In this document: piece after piece, positions 7,349 through 14,881 of the stretch
Position numbering within the stretch: the stretch's first letter is position 1
Layout of the letters: the number at the start of each line of letters is the position of its first letter
Assembly: GCA_900551515.1 (NCBI GenBank)
Contig: URWH01000010.1
Location: forward strand, 1 to 18,672
Reading direction: 5' to 3'
DNA length: 18,672 bases
DNA from: an uncultured Porphyromonadaceae bacterium
GTDB taxonomy: Bacteria; Bacteroidota; Bacteroidia; Bacteroidales; Muribaculaceae
Program-made: the position numbers and the translations under genes
The notes under the pieces: generated by a model
Told to the model about the DNA's origin: nothing
Database searches by the model: none
What the model saw: the letters and a program-made list of their open reading frames with translations, nothing else

Positions 7349-8137
7349 ATGATAAAAATTTCGGCAACCATACTCACCCTTAATGAAGCACGCCGCATCG
7401 GTGAATGCCTGGAATCGCTGCGCGACATCGCCGACGAGATCATCGTGGTCGACTCCGGGTCGACCGACAGCACCCTCGACACCTGCCGCAGCTACGGCTG
7501 CAAGATCACCGTGCGTCCGCTGTCGGGCTTCGGGGCCCAGCGCCAGTATGCCACGTCGCTGACGAGCTACAGCTATGTGCTTGCCATCGACGCCGACGAG
7601 GTGCTCTCGCCCGAGCTGCGCCAGAACCTCATCAAGCTCAAGAATGGCGAGCCGGAGCACAGGGTCTACGCCATGTCACGCCTCAACTTCTACTGCGGCT
7701 ACGCCGTGCGCCACTGCGGGTGGTATCCCGACGTGCAGATCCGCCTCTTCGACAAGCGCTATGCCAACTGGGACCTGCGCGATGTGCACGAGCGCGTCAT
7801 CTTCCGCGACAGCGTGCGCCCCGAGCTTATAGCCGGCGACCTACTCCACAACCGCTGCGACGAGCCTGGCGAATATGCCTCCACCGTGCTCCGTCAGGCC
7901 GACATCAAAGCCGGCGTGATAGCGGCACAAAATCCGACAATCACTCCCCTCACCCCTGCCCTGAAAGGCATCAGCGCATTTCTGAGCACCTACATCCGGC
8001 GCCGCGGGATGCTCGACGGGTCCGTAGGATTCGCCATCAGCCGCAGCCAGTATGCGGCCCAGCACCGCGCCTACGCCGAAGCGCGACGCCTCATGACCGA
8101 GGCCCGCAAACAGAATGCACAACTGCTAGAGCCATGA
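7349..8137 (+). CDS. Glycosyltransferase family 2 (WaaE/KdtX-like)
   Basis: A 262-residue cytoplasmic GT-A-fold glycosyltransferase with no membrane helix. The N-terminus has the family opening SATILTLNEARRI (5-17), the nucleotide-sugar-binding VDSGSTD (34-40) and the metal-binding DxD as DADE (81-84). Downstream, the region around WDLRDVHERV resembles the small WaaE/KdtX family, which adds sugars to the inner core of lipopolysaccharide. The donor and acceptor cannot be read from sequence; a role in LPS or other envelope glycan assembly is an inference. The ATG at 7349 lies about 85 bp after a good promoter. Its stop overlaps the start of the nucleoside kinase gene as ATGA, so the two are translationally coupled, although a functional link is not obvious. 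Confidence 0.88.
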   Translation: MIKISATILTLNEARRIGECLESLRDIADEIIVVDSGSTDSTLDTCRSYGCKITVRPLSGFGAQRQYATSLTSYSYVLAIDADEVLSPELRQNLIKLKNGEPEHRVYAMSRLNFYCGYAVRHCGWYPDVQIRLFDKRYANWDLRDVHERVIFRDSVRPELIAGDLLHNRCDEPGEYASTVLRQADIKAGVIAAQNPTITPLTPALKGISAFLSTYIRRRGMLDGSVGFAISRSQYAAQHRAYAEARRLMTEARKQNAQLLEP

Positions 8138-9828
8138 CCACCAACACCCCTCAACCGACAATCAGCATCTACTGCCAGAACATAGGCCGCTACATCGACA
8201 TCACCGGCGGCGAAACGCTCCTCGACATATGGTCGGGCGTGAGCGGCGAGATCCCATTCACGCCCATCAACGCCCGCGTCAACAACAAAGCCGAAGATCT
8301 CAACTTCCGCGTCTATTCGCCCAAGACCATACAGTTCATGCCGGCGACAACCCCCTCGGGCAGCCGCACCTACATACGCTCGCTATGCATGATGCTCTAT
8401 CATGCCGTCAACGCCATGATGCCCGAAGCCACCCTGCGCATCGAGCACTCCCTCGCCCACGGCTACTACTGCCGCATCACCGGTCCCGGGGCGCCCCTCA
8501 CACCCGACCGCAAACTCGCCGACCGACTCAAAGCCCATATGCGGATGCTTGTGGAAAAAGATCTGCCCTTCGAGCGCCACGAACGGCGCACGGCCGACGT
8601 GATCGACATCTTCACGCGCCAGCACCTCGACGACAAAGTGCGGCTGCTGCAGTCGCTCCACGAGCTGTACACCGCCTACTACCGCCTCGACGGCCTCTGC
8701 GACAGCTATTACGGCGCGCTGGCGCCGTCGACAGGCATGCTCGGCGTCTTCGATCTGCTGCCATATAAAGAAGGACTGCTGCTGATGGGTCCCTCGGAAG
8801 AGGATCCCGAACGTCCGGCCACCCCCATCGAACAGGAGAAGATGTACGGCGCCTTCACCGACCACCAGCGCTTCAACAGCATCGTCGGGGTGAGCAACGT
8901 CGGCGAGCTCAACGTGGCCGTGGCCGGCGGCCATACAGCGATGCTCATCAACGTGTCGGAAGCGCTGCACAACAACCGCATAGCCACCATAGCCGACGAT
9001 ATCACCCGCCGCTTCCACGAAGGGGGCGCGCGAGTGGTGATGATAGCCGGCCCTTCGTCGTCGGGCAAGACCACCTTCACCAAACGCCTGGCCATCCAGC
9101 TGATGACCAACCTCCTCGAGCCGCAGATGATATCGCTCGACGACTATTTCGTTGACCGCGAGCACACGCCCAAGGATGCCGACGGCGAATATGACTACGA
9201 ATCGCTCTACGCCCTCGACCTGGCCACATTCAACGACCATCTCAACCGTCTCATCGCCGGCGAGATGGTCGAGCTCCCCTACTATAACTTCGAGACCGGT
9301 CAGCGCGAATACCGCGGCAACCGCATCACCCTCCGCCCCGGCTCCATACTGCTGATCGAAGGGATCCACGGCCTCAACCCTGAGCTCACCGCCGATGTGG
9401 CCGACGAGATGAAATACCGCGTCTACGTTTCGGCCCTCACCACCATCTCCATCGACGACCACAACTGGATTCCGACCACCGACAACCGCCTGCTGCGTCG
9501 CATCATCCGCGACGCCCGCTACCGCGGCGTCAGCCCCGAGCAGACCATCCGCCGCTGGCCCAGCGTGCGCCGCGGCGAGGAGCGCTGGATATTCCACTAT
9601 CAGGAGAACGCCGATGCCATGTTCAACTCCTCGCTCCTCTTCGAGCTCGGCGTGATGAAACGGCGTGGCGAAGATCTGCTCAGCCACGTGCCTCACGACG
9701 TGCCTGAATATGCCGAATCTGCACGTCTCTACCGCTTCCTCCGGTATTTCGAACCGATCTCCGAAGAATTCATCCCTTCCACATCGCTACTGCGCGAATT
9801 CCTCGGCGGCTCAAGCTTCAAATACTGA
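8134..9828 (+). CDS. Uridine-kinase-family nucleoside kinase with TGS/ThrRS-like N-terminal region
   Basis: A 564-residue cytoplasmic protein. The N-terminal 60 or so residues look like a TGS domain. The segment to about 240, including EHSLAHGYYCRI, resembles the editing-domain region of threonyl-tRNA synthetase. The C-terminal half is a P-loop kinase of the uridine kinase/phosphoribulokinase superfamily: Walker A GPSSSGKT (306-313), SLDDYF (334-339), and IEGIHGLNP (408-416) as the substrate/Walker B region. This long form is known in Bacteroidetes, Firmicutes and Thermotogae; its substrate is usually annotated as uridine/cytidine or left open. The ATG at 8134 overlaps the glycosyltransferase stop by four bases. 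The frame is open further upstream, but that would cover the glycosyltransferase gene, so it is rejected as the start. Confidence 0.92.
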   Translation: MTTNTPQPTISIYCQNIGRYIDITGGETLLDIWSGVSGEIPFTPINARVNNKAEDLNFRVYSPKTIQFMPATTPSGSRTYIRSLCMMLYHAVNAMMPEATLRIEHSLAHGYYCRITGPGAPLTPDRKLADRLKAHMRMLVEKDLPFERHERRTADVIDIFTRQHLDDKVRLLQSLHELYTAYYRLDGLCDSYYGALAPSTGMLGVFDLLPYKEGLLLMGPSEEDPERPATPIEQEKMYGAFTDHQRFNSIVGVSNVGELNVAVAGGHTAMLINVSEALHNNRIATIADDITRRFHEGGARVVMIAGPSSSGKTTFTKRLAIQLMTNLLEPQMISLDDYFVDREHTPKDADGEYDYESLYALDLATFNDHLNRLIAGEMVELPYYNFETGQREYRGNRITLRPGSILLIEGIHGLNPELTADVADEMKYRVYVSALTTISIDDHNWIPTTDNRLLRRIIRDARYRGVSPEQTIRRWPSVRRGEERWIFHYQENADAMFNSSLLFELGVMKRRGEDLLSHVPHDVPEYAESARLYRFLRYFEPISEEFIPSTSLLREFLGGSSFKY

Positions 9829-9873
9829 TCCCTTACCCGCGACAGAAATAACCACATCACATAACCAAGCCGG

Positions 9874-9892
9874 TGCGACAATGAATGTCGCA
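9874..9892. repeat. Inverted repeat after the nucleoside kinase gene
   Basis: TGCGACA (9874-9880) and TGTCGCA (9886-9892) form a perfect 7-bp stem with a 5-base loop, 45 bp past the kinase stop. A run of four T follows only after 13 bp (9906-9909), so it is a weak intrinsic terminator at best. It may also be a protein-binding site. Confidence 0.4.
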
Positions 9893-9939
9893 ACTTCTCG
9901 CGCTTTTCATCCCACAAGAGTTGAGAAACACACCGCCCC

Positions 9940-9965
9940 CACGCGTGTATTAACGTTATTTAACG
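9940..9965. promoter_or_regulatory. Adjacent palindromes and direct repeat upstream of the susC-like promoter
   Basis: CACGCGTG (9940-9947) and TAACGTTA (9951-9958) are perfect 8-bp palindromes 3 bp apart. The hexamer TTAACG also occurs twice, 10 bp apart (9950-9955 and 9960-9965). The cluster lies 33-58 bp upstream of the -7 element, where an activator of a carbohydrate-inducible promoter would bind. No regulator is encoded nearby, so the partner is unknown. Confidence 0.35.
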
Positions 9966-9997
9966 GAATGATGGGGGGTAAATCTGCCCATTTTGCT

Positions 9998-10005
9998 TAC
10001 TTTTG
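9998..10005 (+). promoter_or_regulatory. -7 element of the PUL operon promoter
   Basis: TACTTTTG matches TAnnTTTG exactly. No TTTG/TTG is found 19-21 bp upstream, which fits a promoter needing an activator, as is common for susC-type operons. Transcription would begin near 10011, about 205 nt before the ATG at 10217. Confidence 0.55.
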
Positions 10006-10058
10006 TAACGAAATGTTTAAATCTATACCATAACAACTGCGATCCACAAAGGAATTCC

Positions 10059-10073
10059 ATGAAAAAACGTTAG
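10059..10073 (+). other. Possible 5-codon leader frame
   Basis: ATG AAA AAA CGT TAG encodes M-K-K-R. It is preceded by AAAGGAA (10048-10054), an unusually good Shine-Dalgarno-like stretch for this lineage, and its stop abuts the hairpin at 10073-10105. It could be a translated leader affecting that hairpin, or chance. Confidence 0.2.
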
Positions 10074-10129
10074 CGGCAACAGGGATCAGCACCTTCCGTT
10101 GCTGCCGATTTTCATCTGAAAACAATTAT
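10062..10129 (-). ncRNA. Candidate cis-antisense small RNA in the susC-like leader
   Basis: The minus strand has TAGTTTTG (10141-10134), matching the Bacteroidetes -7 consensus. About 30 bp further, GCAGCAAC (10105-10098) can pair with GTTGCCGC (10080-10073) with one mismatch, and six T follow (10067-10062). Promoter element, hairpin and U-tract in this order would give an RNA of about 65-70 nt, fully complementary to the SusC leader. Antisense RNAs of this kind (DonS of Bacteroides fragilis) are known at N-glycan PULs. Weak points are the missing -33 element, the imperfect stem and the 5-nt gap before the U-tract. Confidence 0.32.
10073..10105 (+). promoter_or_regulatory. Leader hairpin in the susC-like 5' untranslated region
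   Basis: GCGGCAAC (10073-10080) pairs with GTTGCTGC (10098-10105): eight pairs including one G-U, with a 17-base loop. CGATTTT follows on the plus strand. It could be a weak attenuator of the operon, or the terminator of a minus-strand RNA, where a T6 run follows the same stem. Confidence 0.45.
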
Positions 10130-10216
10130 CAATCAAAACTAAAACCAACCCTTATATATAAACACGTAACAGAACAATTCACATAACCTTAATTACTAAC
10201 CAATCCAACAAACATT

Positions 10217-13200
10217 ATGAAGTCAAAGGTAACAAGCTTACTACTGATGCTTTTGCTCTTCCCGGTGATCAGTGTTATGGCACAGACCGGATCGGTAAAA
10301 GGAACAGTTACTGACACGAATGGCGACCCGTTGATCGGCGTATCCGTGATTGTCGACGGCAGTCCCGTCGGAACACAGACCAACATCGACGGAGAGTTCA
10401 CTCTTAAAGCCAAAGCAGGCGACATGCTCAAATTCACCTATATCGGCTACCGCCAGGTGATCATGCCCGTTCCCGCATCAGGCAATATCGACCTGGTCAT
10501 GGAAGAAGAGGCCACAGCGCTCGATGAAGTCGTTGTAACGGCTCTCGGTATCAAACGCGAACAGAAAGCGCTGTCGTACAACGTGCAGACTCTCAAGGGT
10601 GATGCCTTCACCGCTAACAAAGACGCCAACTTCATCAATTCACTCAGCGGCAAGGTTGCCGGCGTGAACATCAGTTCGAGCTCAGCCGGTTCAGGTTCGG
10701 CCGCCCGTGTGATCATGCGTGGTGTTAAATCGATCAGCGGCAACGATAACGCGCTGTACGTGATCGACGGTATACCGATGTTTGACGTAAACACCGGCGA
10801 CACCGAAGGTTCCACAATGGCAAAACAGCCGGGTTCAAGCTCTGTTGCCGACATCAACCCCGACGATATCGAATCAATGTCGGTGCTCTCTGGTCCCTCG
10901 GCAGCCGCCCTTTACGGCTCGGCAGCCGCCAGCGGTGTGATCCTCATCACCACTAAGAAGGGTACGGAAGGCCGCGCAAAACTGACCTACTCCAACACCA
11001 CCCAGTTCCACAGAGTATGGATGACACCGAAATTCCAGAACACATATGGAAACACTCCCGGTGAATTCACTTCGTGGGGAGCGAAACTTGAGACTCCGAC
11101 AAGCTATGATCCTCTGGACTTCTTCCAGACCGGCGTTACAGAAATCAACGCTCTGACACTCACGGTAGGAACACAGAAGAACCAGACATTTGCATCGGCC
11201 GCTGTAACTAACGCCCCCGGTGTGATGCCCGAATCGGACTACAACCGCTACAACTTCACAATCCGCAACACCACGACGTTCTTCAACGATAAACTGACCC
11301 TCGACCTCGGTGCCAGCTATATCATCCAGAACAACAAAAACTTCGTAGGATCCGGCCACTATTTCACCCCGATCCCCGCCCTGTGGCTCTTCCCGCGCGG
11401 CGACGACTTTAATGAAATCCGTATGTTTGAGCGCTGGAATCCGTCGCGCAACCTCATGACACAGTACTGGCCTTACGGACAGGAGAACCTCGCACTCCAG
11501 AACCCCTACTGGACACAGAAACGCATGAACCGCGAAGCACGCAAACAGCGCTACATGTTCAATGCATCGCTGAAATACGATATCCTCCCCTGGCTTTATG
11601 TAATAGGCCGCGTACGCGTCGATAACCAGAACATCACCTATCAGGAAAAATTCTATGCTTCGACAGTGAATACACTTGCCGGATCGGACAAAGGTATGTA
11701 TGCCGAAAACCGCACTATGGACCGCACCACCTACGCCGACATCATGGCTTCAATGAACAAGAACTTCCTTGACAACCGTCTGAATCTCAACGCTCAGTTC
11801 GGTGCATCGATCAACGATATGCTTGAAGAAGGCAATTCTGTATCCGGCGGCCTGATTCACGTTCCCAATGTATTTGCAATCGGCAACATCGACAAGGGCA
11901 GCTTCAAGCACAACGACCTTTCCTGGCACGACCAGATTCAGTCAGTGTTCGGCAGCGTCGAACTCGGATGGGACAGCCAGTATTACCTGACCGTAACCGG
12001 CCGTAACGACTGGGCTTCGATGATGGCATTCACCGACAAGCTGAGCTACTTCTATCCATCGGTAGGCGGCAGTTGGCTTATAAGCGAGACGTTCCGTGAA
12101 CAGCTTCCGCAGGCCATCTCATTCCTGAAAGTGCGCGGATCGTGGGCCGAAGTGGCAAAATCTCCGAACCGTTATCTGACACATCCGCAGTTTGAATACT
12201 CCGATCAGAAAGACCAGTATGAATGGCCGTCGATCCACTACAATCCCAACCTCAAGCCCGAAAACACCAAATCGTGGGAAATCGGTCTGAGCACCAAGTT
12301 CCTCAACAACACAATCGGATTCGACATCACCTATTATAAATCGAATACGTTCAATCAGACTTTCAAGATCCCGGCATCGAAATCATCGGGCTACACCTAC
12401 AACCTTGTACAGACCGGTAACATCGAGAACCGCGGTATCGAAGCCGCCCTCACCTATCAGAACCAGTGGGGTAACTGGCGCTTCAACACCGGCATCACCT
12501 ACTCGCTCAACCGCAACAAAGTGATCGAGCTTGCCAATGGCGCACTTGATCCTGAAACAGGCATGCCGATCGAAATGTCATACTTCCCCGCCACCTCCTG
12601 CCTCGGTATGTCGGGCGGTCCGGCCGTGCTCCTCTATGTAGGCGGCTCGATGGGCGACATCTACAGCAACCTGCGTCTGCGTCAGAGCCCCAACGGATAC
12701 ATCTGGCGTGATCCCTCGACGGGCAACGTACAGCTCGAACAAGTGGATTATTTCAAGGTTGGATCGGTGCTTCCGAAATTCAACATGGGCTGGACCGGCA
12801 CACTTGGCTGGAAAGACCTTGCTATAAGCTGGGCAGTAACAGGCCGCTTCGGAGGTCAGGTAATCTCCGACACCCAGGCCTATCTTGACCGCTACGGCGT
12901 TTCAGAAGTCTCGGCAATCGCCCGCGACAACGGCGGCGTGGCCGTTCCCGGCAACGGTGTTGTAGACGCTCAGAATTATTACGAAACGATCTCGGGAGCT
13001 GCCGGCACATATTATGTGTATGACGCCACCAACGTTCGTCTGGCCGACCTCACGATATCCTACACAATTCCGCGCATGAAGCTGAAAAATATCGCCGACG
13101 TGACCCTGTCGCTCACCGGCAAGAACCTTTGGATGATCTATTGCAAGGCTCCGTTTGATCCCGAGAGCACCTCGGCAACAGGCAACAACTTCTATCAGGG

Positions 13201-13264
13201 CGTTGACTACTTCCAGCAGCCGAGCCTCCGCACCTACGGTTTCAATGTTAAATTCACATTCTGA
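10217..13264 (+). CDS. SusC/RagA-family TonB-linked outer membrane transporter
   Basis: A 1015-residue outer-membrane beta-barrel that imports oligosaccharides with energy from TonB, working as a pedal-bin complex with its SusD partner. It has a signal peptide (about 1-22). A carboxypeptidase-regulatory-like domain (about 26-105) runs from SVKGTVTDTNGDPLIGVSV through TQTNIDGEFTL and YIGYRQ. The TonB-box-like DEVVVTALG follows. The plug domain has the family signature VIMRGVKSISGNDNALYVIDGIPM (quoted in parts: RGVKSISG, YVIDGIPM), and then comes the barrel, ending in the expected aromatic terminus (YGFNVKFTF). The length is usual and no part is missing. It is the first gene of the PUL, with a long leader; the SusD-like gene follows after 17 bp. 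The N-glycan substrate is inferred only from the neighbouring genes. Confidence 0.96.
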   Translation: MKSKVTSLLLMLLLFPVISVMAQTGSVKGTVTDTNGDPLIGVSVIVDGSPVGTQTNIDGEFTLKAKAGDMLKFTYIGYRQVIMPVPASGNIDLVMEEEATALDEVVVTALGIKREQKALSYNVQTLKGDAFTANKDANFINSLSGKVAGVNISSSSAGSGSAARVIMRGVKSISGNDNALYVIDGIPMFDVNTGDTEGSTMAKQPGSSSVADINPDDIESMSVLSGPSAAALYGSAAASGVILITTKKGTEGRAKLTYSNTTQFHRVWMTPKFQNTYGNTPGEFTSWGAKLETPTSYDPLDFFQTGVTEINALTLTVGTQKNQTFASAAVTNAPGVMPESDYNRYNFTIRNTTTFFNDKLTLDLGASYIIQNNKNFVGSGHYFTPIPALWLFPRGDDFNEIRMFERWNPSRNLMTQYWPYGQENLALQNPYWTQKRMNREARKQRYMFNASLKYDILPWLYVIGRVRVDNQNITYQEKFYASTVNTLAGSDKGMYAENRTMDRTTYADIMASMNKNFLDNRLNLNAQFGASINDMLEEGNSVSGGLIHVPNVFAIGNIDKGSFKHNDLSWHDQIQSVFGSVELGWDSQYYLTVTGRNDWASMMAFTDKLSYFYPSVGGSWLISETFREQLPQAISFLKVRGSWAEVAKSPNRYLTHPQFEYSDQKDQYEWPSIHYNPNLKPENTKSWEIGLSTKFLNNTIGFDITYYKSNTFNQTFKIPASKSSGYTYNLVQTGNIENRGIEAALTYQNQWGNWRFNTGITYSLNRNKVIELANGALDPETGMPIEMSYFPATSCLGMSGGPAVLLYVGGSMGDIYSNLRLRQSPNGYIWRDPSTGNVQLEQVDYFKVGSVLPKFNMGWTGTLGWKDLAISWAVTGRFGGQVISDTQAYLDRYGVSEVSAIARDNGGVAVPGNGVVDAQNYYETISGAAGTYYVYDATNVRLADLTISYTIPRMKLKNIADVTLSLTGKNLWMIYCKAPFDPESTSATGNNFYQGVDYFQQPSLRTYGFNVKFTF

Positions 13265-13281
13265 TCCACGACAAGACAATT

Positions 13282-14838
13282 ATGAAAACAAAAATTTATA
13301 AAAATATAGCGACCTTAATGATGGGCGGCAGCCTCTTGCTCGGCGCAGCAGGATGTACCGACAAATTTGAGGACTTCAACACCAACCCCAAAGCCCCCAC
13401 CATGGGGGAAATGGAAGGCGACTTCGCCTACACGGCCACGCTGATCGGCAACATGATTCCGGTTGTAGCCATCGGTCAGGAGAACGACTTCCAGATGATC
13501 TATCAGATGATCGGTTGCGAATACGGCCGCATGACCTCGGCAAGCAACATGTGGGGCACCGACGGTATGTTCGCCACATATAACCCCCGCTTAGGCTGGC
13601 AAGGTTATCCCTTCGACAAAATGATGTCGGACTACATGTACACCCCGTATTTCAAGATCCGCGATGCATCAAACGGCGAAGGCCTCGTTTATCACTGGGC
13701 CAATCTGCTCCGCATCTTCGGCACAGTGCAGATAAGCGATATGTACGGTCCCACACCGTTTACCATGGTAGGCTCAGGCAACAACTTCGCCGTAGCATAT
13801 GACGATATGCCTGATCTGTACAATGCGATGTTTGCCGAACTCGATGAAGCGATTGCGGCACTCAAGGAAGCATCGGGCACAAACGCCACATTTGCAAATA
13901 CTGACTACATTTACCATGGCGACATCTCGAAATGGGTGAAATTCGCCAACACGCTCAAGTTGCGCATGGCAATGCGTATCGTCAACCCCAACCCGACACT
14001 GGCTCAGCAGAAAGCAGAAGAGGCAGTGGCCGACATGGGCGGTCTGATTTCAGAACCCGCAGACGCAGCCTGGTCAGACAACATTCCCGGCGGTAACGCA
14101 CTCAACAAAGTAACCGCAATTTGGGGAGAAGGCCGCATCAGCGCCGACATCACCGCCTACATGAACGGTTACAGCGACCCGCGTCTTGAAAAATATGCGA
14201 AAACGGCCGAAGACGGATCATACACGGGCGCCCGCAGCGGCGTCTACCGCTATAGCGAAGGCTTCTCCGACTACTCGCTCACGATCTATGAATCCGGCGA
14301 CAAACTGCTTTCGATCTCAGCCAGCGAATCATGGTTCCTGCGTGCAGAAGGCGCACTCCGCGGCTGGAACATGGGCGGAACGGCAAAAGAGCTCTACGAA
14401 CAGGGCGTGACCGTTTCGATGCAGGAACGCGGCGCAACAATAGGCAACTATCTTGAAAGCGAAGCCACTCCGGCCAACTATACCGCCCTCGAGAACGCCT
14501 CCTACAACTGCGCAGCACAGAGCACAATCTGCCCGAAATATGATGAAAACGCCAGCTTCGAGACCAACCTTGAACGCATCATCGTGCAGAAATGGCTCGG
14601 CAACTTCCCCAACGGCTGGGAATCGTGGGCCGACTTCCGCCGCACAGGCTATCCGAAATGGTTCCCCGTTGTCAACAACCTTTCGACCGACGGCGTGACT
14701 TCGGAACGCGGCATGCGCCGTATCCCCTACCCGCAGTCGGAATTCAACACCAATGCAGCCAATGTCAAAGCCGCCATCCAGATGCTCGGCGGTCCCGACA
14801 CCGGCGCAACAGATCTCTGGTGGGCTAAAAAGAACTAA
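13282..14838 (+). CDS. SusD/RagB-family surface glycan-binding lipoprotein
   Basis: A 518-residue lipoprotein that caps the SusC-like barrel and captures glycan at the cell surface. The signal peptide ends in a lipobox (GAAGC, cysteine 25). The next residues, TDKFEDF, are acidic, as in Bacteroidetes surface-export signals. The sequence FEDFNTNPKAP after the cysteine and the C-terminal ESWADFRRTGYP (447-458) are typical of the SusD-like group (the SusD-like_2 type, as I recall it). The interior is largely helical, as expected for the TPR-based SusD fold. The start ATG lies 17 bp after the susC-like stop, so the pair is co-translated or at least co-transcribed. Ligand specificity cannot be read from sequence. 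The family call is firm. Confidence 0.95.
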   Translation: MKTKIYKNIATLMMGGSLLLGAAGCTDKFEDFNTNPKAPTMGEMEGDFAYTATLIGNMIPVVAIGQENDFQMIYQMIGCEYGRMTSASNMWGTDGMFATYNPRLGWQGYPFDKMMSDYMYTPYFKIRDASNGEGLVYHWANLLRIFGTVQISDMYGPTPFTMVGSGNNFAVAYDDMPDLYNAMFAELDEAIAALKEASGTNATFANTDYIYHGDISKWVKFANTLKLRMAMRIVNPNPTLAQQKAEEAVADMGGLISEPADAAWSDNIPGGNALNKVTAIWGEGRISADITAYMNGYSDPRLEKYAKTAEDGSYTGARSGVYRYSEGFSDYSLTIYESGDKLLSISASESWFLRAEGALRGWNMGGTAKELYEQGVTVSMQERGATIGNYLESEATPANYTALENASYNCAAQSTICPKYDENASFETNLERIIVQKWLGNFPNGWESWADFRRTGYPKWFPVVNNLSTDGVTSERGMRRIPYPQSEFNTNAANVKAAIQMLGGPDTGATDLWWAKKN

Positions 14839-14881
14839 TTTAACCCTAATATCTTAATCATCTATCAATTTTTATCAAACA

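Larger units (their letters stand above)
9829..10216. other. Regulatory region and leader of the polysaccharide utilization locus
   Basis: A gap of 388 bp between the kinase stop and the SusC start, without a convincing standard-length gene. From left to right it holds an inverted repeat (9874-9892), two adjacent 8-bp palindromes (9940-9958), a -7 element (9998-10005), a 5-codon open frame (10059-10073), a hairpin (10073-10105) and a minus-strand -7 candidate (10134-10141). If the plus-strand promoter is used, the SusC leader is about 205 nt, long enough for post-transcriptional control. Confidence 0.7.

Noticed and set aside
7134..7352. A 72-codon frame in the ybeY-glycosyltransferase gap
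   Set aside because: It crosses the promoter at 7231-7262, shows no family features and overlaps the glycosyltransferase start; judged chance.
7405..8133. N-terminal extension of the nucleoside kinase frame across the glycosyltransferase gene
   Set aside because: The extension is Arg/His-rich shadow sequence. The ATGA overlap at 8134 gives a start matching the TGS domain.
9683..9690. A second CACGTG core as a possible parS
   Set aside because: The flanks (AGC and CCT) lack the GTT and AAC arms, and it lies inside the kinase coding sequence.
8383..9696. A 437-codon open frame on the minus strand opposite the nucleoside kinase gene
   Set aside because: Antisense to clear kinase coding sequence, without motifs or a promoter-like element; explained by high GC at third positions.
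9665..10033. A 122-codon frame running from the kinase gene into the PUL promoter region
   Set aside because: Its first half is a shadow of the kinase and the rest covers the regulatory palindromes and -7 element; no protein-like features.
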